Positions 24,561 through 31,648 of a stretch of 31,648 nucleotides of DNA are shown here, one piece after another. The position numbers and the translations under genes were made by a program. The stretch lies in NCBI GenBank assembly GCA_047626155.1, contig JBLHRR010000049.1, positions 1 through 31,648 of the forward strand, read 5' to 3'. The notes under the pieces are model-generated. The model was not told the origin of the DNA. It did no database searches and saw nothing but the letters and a program-made list of their open reading frames with translations. The DNA is from CALGLS01 sp047626155 (lineage in GTDB: Bacteria; Bacteroidota; Bacteroidia; Chitinophagales; Saprospiraceae). Numbering within the stretch: the stretch's first letter is position 1; each line of letters opens with the position of its first letter.

Positions 24561-24605
24561 TCTATTTTTTTGTATTTTTACTTTGAATTTCAAAGTACTT
24601 TTAAT
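24557..24605 (+). promoter_or_regulatory. Promoter with operator 2 (Coq4/MpaB pair)
   Basis: TTG (24557-24559), 18 bp and TTACTTTG (24578-24585) make a promoter with one mismatch in the -7 box. ACTTTG-AATTT-CAAAGT (24580-24596), again followed by ACTTTTAAT, repeats operator 1 base for base outside the 5-bp centre. It lies about 60 bp before the Coq4-like ATG and just after the regulator stop. Confidence 0.65.
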
Positions 24606-24663
24606 AACAATTGACTCATACGGCCAAAAAGCAATCGTCAAATAATCCTAAAAATAAAACATT

Positions 24664-25245
24664 ATGCTTACAAATCATTTTGAAATCAAAATAAGTCTCC
24701 GCGATGGCTTCCATTATACGTTGGCCAGTCAATGGGCTATTTATCAAACCAGTCTGGAATGGAGAGAACGATTTCTCTTTGCCCAGGTCCGTTATACCGT
24801 ACCGATTTATAAATTTATTAGTAAGGCTAAACAATCAAAATGGGACATTACCATTGATCAATTAGGCGAATACCCGAAAAAGTCACTGGGCAGAGCTTGG
24901 TTTAATTTTTACCAGGGAAAGGATTTTAGCATCAGCGAACATTATGAGGAACATGACATTTACCACGCCTTACTTGGTTACAAAACGACCATTGTAGAAG
25001 AAACGCGAATGTATTGTTTTCTACTAGGCTCAGGTAAAACATCCCCCGCTACCCTATTCACTATCATCATTGGTTTGCTCTTTTTACCAGAGTTCAGTGG
25101 CCAATTCTATAGAGATTATAAATTGGGTAAACAGGCACTCAATATTGCTAAATGGGACTTCCGCTATTTGCTCCGGGAAAACCGCAGCGCGTTACGAAAA
25201 ATGATTTTCCGAAAGGGGAAAGCTACCCAGGTGCCTTTACTTTAA
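24664..25245 (+). CDS. Coq4 family protein
   Basis: A 193-residue protein of the Coq4 family. In mitochondria and some proteobacteria Coq4 acts in ubiquinone synthesis and binds a metal through HDxxH-x11-E. That motif is complete here: H97-D98-I-Y-H101 and E113. Other family blocks are LGEYPKKSLGRAWFNFY before it and MYCFLLGSGKTSPATLF after it, with a hydrophobic stretch at about 127-143. Most Bacteroidota use menaquinone, so the substrate is probably another prenylated or lipid-like ring compound. It has its own promoter with the shared operator and is followed 86 bp later by the MpaB-type oxygenase gene. Family firm, chemistry open. Confidence 0.82.
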   Translation: MLTNHFEIKISLRDGFHYTLASQWAIYQTSLEWRERFLFAQVRYTVPIYKFISKAKQSKWDITIDQLGEYPKKSLGRAWFNFYQGKDFSISEHYEEHDIYHALLGYKTTIVEETRMYCFLLGSGKTSPATLFTIIIGLLFLPEFSGQFYRDYKLGKQALNIAKWDFRYLLRENRSALRKMIFRKGKATQVPLL

Positions 25246-25331
25246 GCAATCGCAAAAGTGGGAAACGTAGCGTCTTCGTTGCGCCGGTGCGGTTACCAAT
25301 CCACTCTATAATTTATCACAAAAGAAATCTC

Positions 25332-26291
25332 ATGTCTAAAGAAAATAAAATAGCAGACTATAAGGCCATGATCCAGAAAGCCTTTCCTCCCGGTCACAAA
25401 GAGTCAGAGGGTCTCTTCGGCCCTGGCAGTATGCACTGGTTATTGTATCGGGAGTCGGGCATCATCATTGCCAGCTATCGCGCTTTAATGTTACAGGTGG
25501 CGCACCCCGCCATAGCTGATGGAGTGCATCAATTTAGTGCTTTCAAAAAAGACTACCTCGGCCGAGCCGAGCGCACCTTCACCAACATGATCAACATTTA
25601 TTTTGGAGATCGACAAACCGCATTGCGTTCCGGATTCGGTTTGTATACCATGCACGGCAGGATCCGGGGCACCATACAAATAGAGGAAGGAGGACGAAAC
25701 CAAACTCGGGCCTATAGTGCAAATGACCCGGACCTGCTTTTATGGGTCTTAGCTACTATGGTAGAAGCGACCTTGTATGCTTATGAAAAAACTTGTCGGG
25801 AATTAAGTAACGAAGAGAAGGAAAAGTATTTTGAGGAAACGAAATCGGTGGCAACCTTGATGGGTATTCCTTTGGATTTATATCCCGAAAATCTACATGC
25901 CTTTCATGCCTACTTTCAAAAAATGATTACAGGGAATGTGCTCCGAGTAGATGAACTGACTTTGGATTTAGCAACAGCGATTTTCAAGCCACCCTTCTTC
26001 CCAGCTTACCTAGCAAAGACCTTAGCGGCAGGAGGATTGCCTCCTCGTTGGAGGAGAGCGTATGGCTTAGACTACACCAAAGCTAAGCGCAAAACATTCA
26101 GGGCCATCGTGTTTATAACAAAAGTATTTCGGAAGCTCTGTCCTCATCCATTGGGTTATGCTCCACCCTGGTACCAGGCGCATTATCGCGTTGCTCGTGC
26201 CAGTGGTAGAAGACCCCACTTGGTGGATTCCTTATTCAATCGGCTGGCCAGGTTACCGATACTCAAGGGAGTTACCCTTACTAATCATTAG
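25332..26291 (+). CDS. Oxygenase of the MpaB/DUF2236 family
   Basis: A 319-residue protein of the DUF2236/MpaB family. Members include the fungal mycophenolate-pathway oxygenase MpaB, which cuts a farnesyl chain, and the bacterial latex-clearing protein; they bind heme b. The start is placed at ATG 25332 (MSKENKIADYK); the upstream open frame overlaps the Coq4 gene in another frame and is not coding. Key features: GPGSMHWLLYRESGIIIASYRALMLQVAHPAIADGV (candidate heme ligand H58), RAERTFTNMINIYFGDRQTA, TMHGRIRG and ANDPDLLLWVLATMVEA. No signal peptide is evident. Cotranscription with the Coq4-like gene is likely. An isoprenoid-type substrate is inferred. Confidence 0.85.
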   Translation: MSKENKIADYKAMIQKAFPPGHKESEGLFGPGSMHWLLYRESGIIIASYRALMLQVAHPAIADGVHQFSAFKKDYLGRAERTFTNMINIYFGDRQTALRSGFGLYTMHGRIRGTIQIEEGGRNQTRAYSANDPDLLLWVLATMVEATLYAYEKTCRELSNEEKEKYFEETKSVATLMGIPLDLYPENLHAFHAYFQKMITGNVLRVDELTLDLATAIFKPPFFPAYLAKTLAAGGLPPRWRRAYGLDYTKAKRKTFRAIVFITKVFRKLCPHPLGYAPPWYQAHYRVARASGRRPHLVDSLFNRLARLPILKGVTLTNH

Positions 26292-26365
26292 TCATCATTA
26301 ACGCTGGTTGGCCTTTGAATTCTTCTAAACTACTACAAGTTTTCATTTCACCGATACGTCTGTGG

Positions 26366-26574
26366 GTGCAGCCCCCCCCCTTTAGGGCAGGGTTGATCAG
26401 TTCTAATTGAAAATGGGTGATTTTTTAAAATCAAAATTAAAATGTGAATCAAAATCAAAGCCTTCTACGGTGAATTCCATGTATAGGGCTTTTAATTTTG
26501 ATTAATAATTTTTCTTCAAAGTTCACTAAAAAAAAACTGATCAGCCCTCTGCCCTTTAGCGGCTGGGGCTGCGC
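26366..26574. repeat. 209-bp imperfect inverted repeat, MITE-like
   Basis: The outer arms (26366-26402 and 26535-26574) share GCAGCCCC, AGGGCAG and TGATCAGT when one is complemented. An inner perfect pair, AATCAAAATTAAAA (near 26430) and TTTTAATTTTGATT (near 26489), nests inside. The left arm has a run of nine or ten C. The region 26292-26809 holds no intact gene, so this is the only structure found there. It could be a non-autonomous element or a large cruciform; no flanking duplication was found. Confidence 0.6.
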
Positions 26575-26809
26575 TGACAAAAAACTATAATAATGTTGAA
26601 CTACGTAACATCAAAATTCAAACTCCATTTCTAATAGGCTATCCACTATAAAATCTCTTTTCCGCGACGCACAGCAGTTTCATTTATTTGTGCTACTATG
26701 CCTCAGTACGGCTTTTGGTTTTGCCTTAATCGGGGTAAGAATTTCTCACCTTGGTTTCAATTTCAAACAAATTAATTCTGTAAACGATCGCTACGAGGCG
26801 CTACGATAT

Positions 26810-27238
26810 AACAAGCTAACCAAAGCAAAATCAACAACGAGCTTACAATTTTCCCTGATAATACTATTCTCTTCGGTCACAGCTTTTGCGCAATCGCCAA
26901 GTCAACTTTTACTAAATGAGTTGAACCGTATAATCGCCAAAGAAAATATCCCCAGCGCCATGATTTCCATCGTTCGCTCCGGTTCGATTATTTATACTGG
27001 CGGTGTTGGTTTTGCCAATTTGGAAAAAAGAGGTTCTTGGTCATATTTAGTGGATTTCGCATTTAGGGTTGATCAGGGTATGAGCGGATCAGGGCGATTA
27101 CGTGAATTAACGTAAAATGGCGCATATCAAGGCGGCCCTGCGGGAGAGCTTTGTTCGAATGCAAAAGAGATGGCATTGTTTCTTCAATTTATGCTAAACC
27201 GACAATTAGCCGATAGTAGTTTTCTACTTACTGATGAA
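26810..27238 (+). pseudogene. Remnant of an exported serine hydrolase (beta-lactamase/PBP4-like)
   Basis: Two pieces of one family lie in the same frame. The first (26810-27034) is a signal peptide (LIILFSSVTAFAQ) and a mature N-terminus (IPSAMISIVRSGSIIYTGGVGFANLEKR), typical of class-C-like serine hydrolases. The second (27116-27238) reads QGGPAGELCSNAKEMALFLQFMLN, the late family block. Between them are about 80 bp and a TAA (27113-27115) where about 150 residues, including the catalytic SxxK, should be. So the centre has been lost and the gene is dead. The open frame extends upstream to 26690 but that part shows no family signal. Confidence 0.7.
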
Positions 27239-27274
27239 TGGAATTATTGGTTTTAGAATGTGGGCCTATTAGGA

Positions 27275-28162
27275 TTATATACCGCAGCGCTTTTCCCGCT
27301 CCTCTTGAAAAGGAATATCTCGCACTAGACGTTGAAAAGATTCAACATTGTGTTTTGGATTATCTGATACTGCTACATCCTGAAAATAAAAATCAGCAAG
27401 GCCGGAGATGCCTTTCAATTCATAGGCCAATTTAGTCAAGCACTCACTTTCATTATCGGTGACGCTAGGGTTCTTAGAAGCATATTGCATCGCCGCTCTC
27501 TTCAGGTAAGTCTCCACCTGGCTAGGAGTTGGACGGTTATAATCTATACTGCAAGTATTTGGATTTTCCGGAAGGTAGCGGATCACAAATTCATCGCCCT
27601 TCTCTAAAGGCATTCCGTGTTGGTAAAGTTGTACACCCTCTTTTGCTTTTTCAGATTTCACGGTATAACCTCTCCCATTAACAATAAAATAGTAAGAAAC
27701 AGAATGGTCTTCATTTTCAGAGGCAATCAAAATTTTAGCCGAAGCTTCCTCACCAAACTCGTGTAATAGAGTTGTTATACCTACAACCTGTTTAGTATCT
27801 TGCCAATTATTAACAATCATGAAAGTCGTAAATATCAGCAAAAGTATACCGGCAATAAAACCTAGACTTTGATATAAGTGCTTTATTTCTTTTTTCTTTC
27901 TTATTCTATTGAGCGGAGTATCGGCTGTTTTATTAATATTAAAACCGTAGTAAAATTTCCCATCTCGTAGCTCGATCTCCAACTCGCAAAGTTCATCTTC
28001 TATAAAGAAAGAGTAACTGGATGTTTTGAGAATTTTGAAATCAACCAACATTATTTTATTGTTACAATACACCAGCAAATGCCCAGATTCTGCACCGTGG
28101 TACATACCGACATTATGGTTCTTACCATTCCCTCCTAAATATGTCCAATTGAACTGGTTCAC
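27275..28162 (-). CDS. Single-pass membrane protein with FAIM1-like and DUF3592-like parts
   Basis: A 295-residue protein starting at GTG 28162. The cytoplasmic N-terminus (about 1-90) has FNWTYLGG, HNVGMYHGAESGHLLVYCNNK and SYSFFIEDELCELEIELRDG. It resembles the first beta-sandwich of the animal protein FAIM1, where HG-x2-SG-x3-VYV-x-G is typical. One transmembrane helix follows a Lys/Arg-rich patch (about 97-118). The outer part has YYFIVNGRGYTV and KGDEFVIRYLPENPNTCSI, like DUF3592 domains, and a helical tail. Neither part has a known catalytic motif. A MITE-like element begins 28 bp upstream of the start. The FAIM1 link is from memory of the fold pattern, not a search. Confidence 0.7.
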   Translation of the reverse strand: MNQFNWTYLGGNGKNHNVGMYHGAESGHLLVYCNNKIMLVDFKILKTSSYSFFIEDELCELEIELRDGKFYYGFNINKTADTPLNRIRKKKEIKHLYQSLGFIAGILLLIFTTFMIVNNWQDTKQVVGITTLLHEFGEEASAKILIASENEDHSVSYYFIVNGRGYTVKSEKAKEGVQLYQHGMPLEKGDEFVIRYLPENPNTCSIDYNRPTPSQVETYLKRAAMQYASKNPSVTDNESECLTKLAYELKGISGLADFYFQDVAVSDNPKHNVESFQRLVRDIPFQEEREKRCGI

Positions 28163-28190
28163 AATTTTACTTTTTCTTATATATAGCTAT

Positions 28191-28312
28191 TACACAAAAA
28201 ACAATTTATAAGTCCTTACACTCAAGCTCTTAACTAAAGCACTCTCCCTACGGTCGTTTACCTTTAATTAAAATATTGCAGGCTTATAAGTTAATTTTTT
28301 GTTGTTACTAAG
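28191..28312 (+). mobile_element. MITE-like element, copy B
   Basis: A 122-bp relative of copy A in the same orientation. Shared blocks in order are TACACAAAAAA, CTTACACTC (TTTACACTC in A), ACTCTCCCTA, GGTCGTT (AGTCGTT in A) and AAGTTAATTTTT-x-GTTGTTACT. Its ends form longer inverted repeats than in A, both reaching TTATAAG. No clear target duplication is visible. It fills the space upstream of the GTG-started membrane protein gene. The rest of 28163-28517 shows no gene. Confidence 0.65.
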
Positions 28313-28517
28313 ATACGCATTTTTGAAGCAACTTTAAATACCTAAAACCTCCACTTAACATATTAAAATTGTACTTCTTTGTTATAGTTTAGTATTTTAG
28401 AGCCGTAAAACATGGAAACAAAAGAATAAAAATTCTTACCTCCCCTCTCATGAGGTAACGCTTCAAAACATAAAAGAAACAGCTCTCAGCCTGTATTAAC
28501 CAAGACAATTTGTAATT

Positions 28518-28853
28518 ATGGATGACCAGGAAAGAAAATTGCTAAAAGAAAAAATTGTTGAAACGCTAGCCAAAACGAAAGGTGAGATTGTTGAGCTGGA
28601 AGAGATGACCAAACCAATTTCTCCTGAAAACTCCATTGGAAGAGTTAGTCGAATGGATGCCATCAATAATAAATCTGTGGCAGAAGCCGCCCTTAGAAGT
28701 AGTCGTCGAAAGTTAAATAATCTGGAGTATGCGATCACTCAGATTGACTCTCCCGATTTTGGAAATTGTACAATGTGTAAACGCCCCATCCCTCCAATGC
28801 GATTAATGCTGATACCTCAAAGTAGAAGGTGTGTTCAGTGCGCGGATAGGTAA
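28518..28853 (+). CDS. DksA/TraR-family zinc-finger protein
   Basis: A 111-residue protein of the DksA/TraR family, which bind the RNA polymerase secondary channel and can change promoter response to ppGpp. An N-terminal coiled-coil region (about 1-75, starting MDDQERKLLKEKIVETLAKTKGEI) is followed by a four-Cys zinc finger: C84-x2-C87-x17-C105-x2-C108. It is shorter than E. coli DksA (151) and lacks a clear DxxDxA tip, so it may not replace true DksA. It is transcribed alone; an upstream promoter was not pinned down. Confidence 0.88.
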   Translation: MDDQERKLLKEKIVETLAKTKGEIVELEEMTKPISPENSIGRVSRMDAINNKSVAEAALRSSRRKLNNLEYAITQIDSPDFGNCTMCKRPIPPMRLMLIPQSRRCVQCADR

Positions 28854-28975
28854 ATAAGTACGTTCTATAAAGAAAACACAGCCCACCACAGGCGGCGGTG
28901 ATACCCTGTATTAACATTCATCCTGCCTCTCGCCCGAGAGACAGTTAAACAATTATAATTAGGTATAATGTACTT

Positions 28976-28992
28976 CTTCCTCTAAGAGGAAG
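28976..28992. repeat. Small hairpin after the DksA-like gene
   Basis: CTTCCTC-TAA-GAGGAAG, seven pairs with a three-base loop. A short T run (TATATTTTTG) starts about 10 bp later, so a weak terminator is possible. Confidence 0.45.
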
Positions 28993-29064
28993 TGGAGCTT
29001 TATATTTTTGTAAGCCTATTGTTTAAGTCTATGTATTTACCTGGGGGAATCTGTATTTTTAAAA

Positions 29065-29286
29065 ACAGGGTACCCAAACAATTGCTTGCACAGTACCCTG
29101 TATAACCCCAAAAAACCAAATGAAAACATTCTTTACATCTGCTCCCCTTTCGGAAACCGATGGACCGTTGATGGCCTATATCTTTGATAAGGTCTCCTTA
29201 GTGGATTCCTCAATTCTTTTCAAAGGACAGGATGCAAAGCGCATCCTGCATAACCCCAAAAAACCAAATGAAAACATTCTTTACAT
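29065..29286 (+). repeat. Duplicated unit: hairpin plus 37-bp identical sequence
   Basis: Hairpin 1 has arms 29065-29073 and 29093-29101 (ACAGGGTAC/GTACCCTGT). Hairpin 2 has arms 29227-29235 and 29241-29249 (ACAGGATGC/GCATCCTGC). Each is followed at once by the same 37 bp (29102-29138 and 29250-29286), which begin ATAACCCCAAAAAACCAAAT and include an ATG with MKTFFT. The two hairpins differ at two base pairs, and both partners changed. The rest of 28854-29689 contains no credible gene. Confidence 0.7.
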
Positions 29287-29397
29287 TTGCTTCCCTTTAG
29301 AAGCTAAATGGACTTTCCAGCTTTTGCTTTCTAGTCTGTATCTTTGTGCGGATCTTTACTTGGGGAGATAAAATCCAGTTTTGTTTTTCCAACTCTA

Positions 29398-29417
29398 AAC
29401 TGACTAATTAGTCAGTT
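29398..29417. promoter_or_regulatory. 20-bp perfect palindrome, TetR-type operator look
   Basis: AACTGACTAATTAGTCAGTT. The TGACTAATTAGTCA core is the shape of many TetR-family operators. No TetR gene is in the window, so the regulator or its target may have been lost. Confidence 0.4.
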
Positions 29418-29578
29418 ATTATCTCGATTCGTTTTTAAGACGAGCATTTGTATCAAAGTAACAGATCAGTTTTATTTTTTTCAGAAAAAGAAGATAAACG
29501 GTAGCAAATAGTTATAACTATTAAGGAAAAACCTATCCGACTCAGGCTTAAAACAGCATAAACATGTAGTTAACCTGC

Positions 29579-29606
29579 AAAGAATAAAATTTTATTCTTT
29601 TTTTAT
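29579..29606 (+). terminator. AT-rich palindrome with T tail, possible weak terminator
   Basis: A 22-bp perfect palindrome (29579-29600) made almost only of A and T, with four or more further T after it. It lies about 85 bp before radA. The stem is too weak to be sure. Confidence 0.3.
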
Positions 29607-29689
29607 GTACAAAAAGAAAACGAACAAAATATAATGACGCAACCGTTAAGACAACGTTAATCCCATAACCTTTAAAAACTCATCCGATT

Positions 29690-31069
29690 TTGGCTAAAAT
29701 TAGAAAAGTATTCATCTGTAGCAGCTGTGGCACGAACTCTCCCAAGTGGATTGGCAACTGCCCCGCCTGTGATTCCTGGGACACGTACGAAGAGGAAACC
29801 CTGACCAAAGAAACTGCCCAAGAAGAAAAAAAGAAGGTCTGGCAAGGCGGCTCAAAAAGGGACAATGTAATCAAACCTATTGCGCTTCCTGACATCGTCA
29901 TTGGAGACACCACTCGCTTAGTTATTCCCGATGGCGAATTCAATCGCGTACTTGGTGGCGGAATCGTTCCTGGTTCTTTAACGTTGATTGGCGGACAGCC
30001 TGGTATCGGAAAATCAACTCTAATGCTTCAATTGGCCCTAAAAGTCCCAATCAAGATACTATACGTAAGTGGAGAGGAAAGCGCAGGACAAATAAAAATG
30101 CGAGCAGATCGAATAGGCGAGCCTCGCTCTGATTGTTTTATTTACACAGAAACCAATGTCTCCAAAATTCTAACCCAAGCGACTTCTATCAATCCTGACC
30201 TGATGGTTATCGATTCGATACAGACACTGGTTTCGCCTCATGTTGAGTCCACTCCTGGTTCTGTTTCTCAGGTGAGAGAATGCGCAGGCGAGTTACAACG
30301 CTTTGCTAAAGAAACGGGCATTCCAATCGTCATCATTGGCCACATTACCAAAGAGGGTTCATTGGCAGGACCAAAGCTCCTTGAACATATTGTAGATACC
30401 GTTTTGCAATTTGAAGGAGACCGAAATTATTCTTACCGTATATTACGTACGCTGAAAAATCGTTTTGGATCGACAGATGAACTGGGTATTTACCAAATGC
30501 AATCCAACGGTCTTCGTGAAGTTTCAAACCCTTCCGAATTATTATTGTCTCAAACAGATGAGCAACTGAGTGGGAGCGCAGTTTGCGCCACCATCGAAGG
30601 AGTCCGACCAATGTTGATCGAGACACAAGCTTTAGTAAGTACCGCTGTGTACGGAACGCCACAAAGATCTTCTACTGGTTTTGACTTGCGCAGATTGAGT
30701 ATGCTTCTGGCCGTTTTAGAAAAACGTTGCGGTTTCCCTTTTGGGCAATTTGATGTGTTTCTAAATATTGCTGGTGGTATTAAAGTAGATGATCCGGCCA
30801 TTGACCTGGCTATTCTAAGTGCCTTGATTTCTTCGTTGGAAGATATTGCTATAGCTGGAGATGTTTGCTTTGCCGGGGAGGTAGGTCTTTCTGGAGAAAT
30901 CAGATCGGTGACTCGTATAGATCAAAGAATCGCAGAGGCGGATAGATTGGGTTTTAAAGATATTTTTATTTCTAAGTATAACACGAAAGGAATTGATAAA
31001 AGTAGATATAGTTTGAATATTCATACGGTAGGAAAAGTGGAGGAATTGTATTCTACTTTGTTTCAATAA
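29690..31069 (+). CDS. radA: DNA repair protein RadA
   Basis: RadA is a RecA-like ATPase that speeds branch migration during recombinational repair. The start is TTG at 29690, giving MAKIRKVFICSSCG, the normal family N-terminus; no ATG fits. The 459 residues show a four-Cys zinc finger (C10, C13, C24, C27), Walker A GGQPGIGKST (101-110), the RadA motif KNRFG (256-260) and a C-terminal Lon-protease-like domain (about 290-459) with DLAILSALISS. All hallmarks are intact and the length is normal. The gene for a DCC-family protein follows 77 bp downstream. Confidence 0.97.
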   Translation: MAKIRKVFICSSCGTNSPKWIGNCPACDSWDTYEEETLTKETAQEEKKKVWQGGSKRDNVIKPIALPDIVIGDTTRLVIPDGEFNRVLGGGIVPGSLTLIGGQPGIGKSTLMLQLALKVPIKILYVSGEESAGQIKMRADRIGEPRSDCFIYTETNVSKILTQATSINPDLMVIDSIQTLVSPHVESTPGSVSQVRECAGELQRFAKETGIPIVIIGHITKEGSLAGPKLLEHIVDTVLQFEGDRNYSYRILRTLKNRFGSTDELGIYQMQSNGLREVSNPSELLLSQTDEQLSGSAVCATIEGVRPMLIETQALVSTAVYGTPQRSSTGFDLRRLSMLLAVLEKRCGFPFGQFDVFLNIAGGIKVDDPAIDLAILSALISSLEDIAIAGDVCFAGEVGLSGEIRSVTRIDQRIAEADRLGFKDIFISKYNTKGIDKSRYSLNIHTVGKVEELYSTLFQ

Positions 31070-31146
31070 GTCCATCAGATTCGCGAACAAGTTGTTTTCT
31101 TATTTGTTTACTATTTGAAAACTAATTTAATCATAAATTAAAATAG

Positions 31147-31551
31147 ATGGCTCAACCACATCCCATATTACTTTTTGACGGCGTTTGCAACCTCTGCAAT
31201 CAGTCGGTGCAATTTGTTATAAGAAAGGATCCGGCTGGCTTGATTCATTTTGCAGCACTACAATCCGAGCAAGGAAAGGCGCTTTTGCAAAAGCATAAAT
31301 TATCACCGGATAGTCTAGACACGGTTGTTTTGGTTATGAATGGCAAAGCGTATACTCGTTCCTCTGCAGCTCTTCAGGTGCTCCGTCTATTGGGACTGCC
31401 TTGGTCTCTATTGAGCGTCTTTCTTTTTTTGCCGAAAGGCTTTAGAGATTTCGTTTATAATTATATAGCTAAAAACCGTTATCGATGGTTTGGCCGTGAG
31501 GAGAGTTGTATGATGCCGAGCCCGGACTTGAAGAATCGGTTTTTGAATTGA
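31147..31551 (+). CDS. DCC-family (DUF393) thiol-disulfide oxidoreductase-like protein
   Basis: A 134-residue protein of the DCC family, named for its Asp-x2-Cys-x2-Cys motif. It is seen here as FDGVCNLC (D11, C14, C17) at the end of the first strand, as in a thioredoxin-like fold. The rest follows the family: FVIRKDPAGLIHFAALQSEQG, then SSAALQVLRLLG, and a C-terminal RYRWFGREESC. No signal peptide is present. The redox partner is unknown. Nothing further is recognised in the last 97 bp of the window. Confidence 0.92.
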   Translation: MAQPHPILLFDGVCNLCNQSVQFVIRKDPAGLIHFAALQSEQGKALLQKHKLSPDSLDTVVLVMNGKAYTRSSAALQVLRLLGLPWSLLSVFLFLPKGFRDFVYNYIAKNRYRWFGREESCMMPSPDLKNRFLN

Positions 31552-31648
31552 GAACCGACTTAAAGATATGTCATATTAAAGTGAGGGGAAAAGGGCGAGC
31601 AAAATGTGGCATATCGGTAACTCAAACAAAACAACCAATCATACCGAA

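Noticed and set aside
25152..25331. N-terminal extension of the MpaB-type oxygenase
   Set aside because: It overlaps the Coq4-like gene in another frame and lacks family similarity; ATG 25332 gives the normal start.
26690..26809. Upstream part of the serine-hydrolase open frame
   Set aside because: No signal peptide or family match before the KAKSTTSLQF segment; probably chance open frame.
29120..29371. 83-codon open frame starting MKTFFT
   Set aside because: It runs straight through hairpin 2 and the second 37-bp copy, has no recognisable domain, and its start is the duplicated sequence itself. Treated as non-coding or a relic.

Overview
The window looks like a chromosomal segment of a Bacteroidota bacterium, most likely a Saprospiria/Lewinella-type marine organism. 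The lineage call is inferred from gene content; no rRNA is present to settle it. Supporting signs are: a TonB-type receptor of the OMP_b-brl_3 class; an OmpA protein with PD40-like repeats; a Rho factor with a long charged insertion; weak or absent Shine-Dalgarno sequences; and promoters of the Bacteroidota type (TTTG/TTG, then about 16-20 nt, then TAnnTTTG), seen clearly before rpmH, upstream of rho and before the gene at 23560.

Layout. 1-938: 3' part of a DsbD-like thiol:disulfide interchange protein, ending at a perfect bidirectional terminator. 1166-6836 (minus): outer-membrane receptor, a small unknown protein and an OmpA/PD40 protein with a long charged coiled coil. 7121-8310: an IS630-family insertion sequence whose transposase is split by an in-phase A7 slippery run. 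8361-12212 (minus): frr, a PIN/NYN-like protein, a ruined YugP-type zinc metallopeptidase gene and serS. 13048-16336 (plus): rho with a long C-rich leader, rpmH, a repeat cluster, rnpA and a small membrane protein. 16339-20125 (minus): a GT39-type glycosyltransferase, a frameshifted dodecin gene, a TlpA-like lipoprotein and a TPR lipoprotein. 20375-26291: DinB-like protein, mgsA, DUF937 protein (minus), TPR protein, then a set of four plus-strand genes (membrane protein, winged-helix regulator, Coq4-like protein, MpaB/DUF2236 oxygenase). 26292-27240: decayed DNA with a 209-bp inverted repeat and a serine-hydrolase remnant. 27275-31551: a membrane protein with a FAIM1-like N-terminus (minus), a DksA/TraR zinc-finger protein, a non-coding stretch with duplicated hairpins, radA and a DCC-family protein.

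Most informative signals. (1) A short MITE-like element occurs at least three times. One copy sits inside the dead metallopeptidase gene, flanked by an 8-bp direct repeat, and removing it restores the reading frame exactly; two others lie directly upstream of coding regions. (2) Two promoters, one before the membrane-protein/regulator pair and one before the Coq4/MpaB pair, carry the same palindrome over their -7 region. This suggests one regulon run by the winged-helix protein encoded between them. A Coq4-like protein beside an MpaB-type oxygenase, in a phylum that normally uses menaquinone, is the best candidate for an undescribed pathway. (3) Two hairpins, each followed by the same 37-bp sequence, differ by two compensatory base-pair changes. 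(4) Several genes are freshly broken (dodecin by a 4-bp duplication, the metallopeptidase by four lesions, a serine hydrolase by an internal loss), so the segment is undergoing local gene decay. No CRISPR array, rRNA, tRNA, prophage or canonical defence system was seen.
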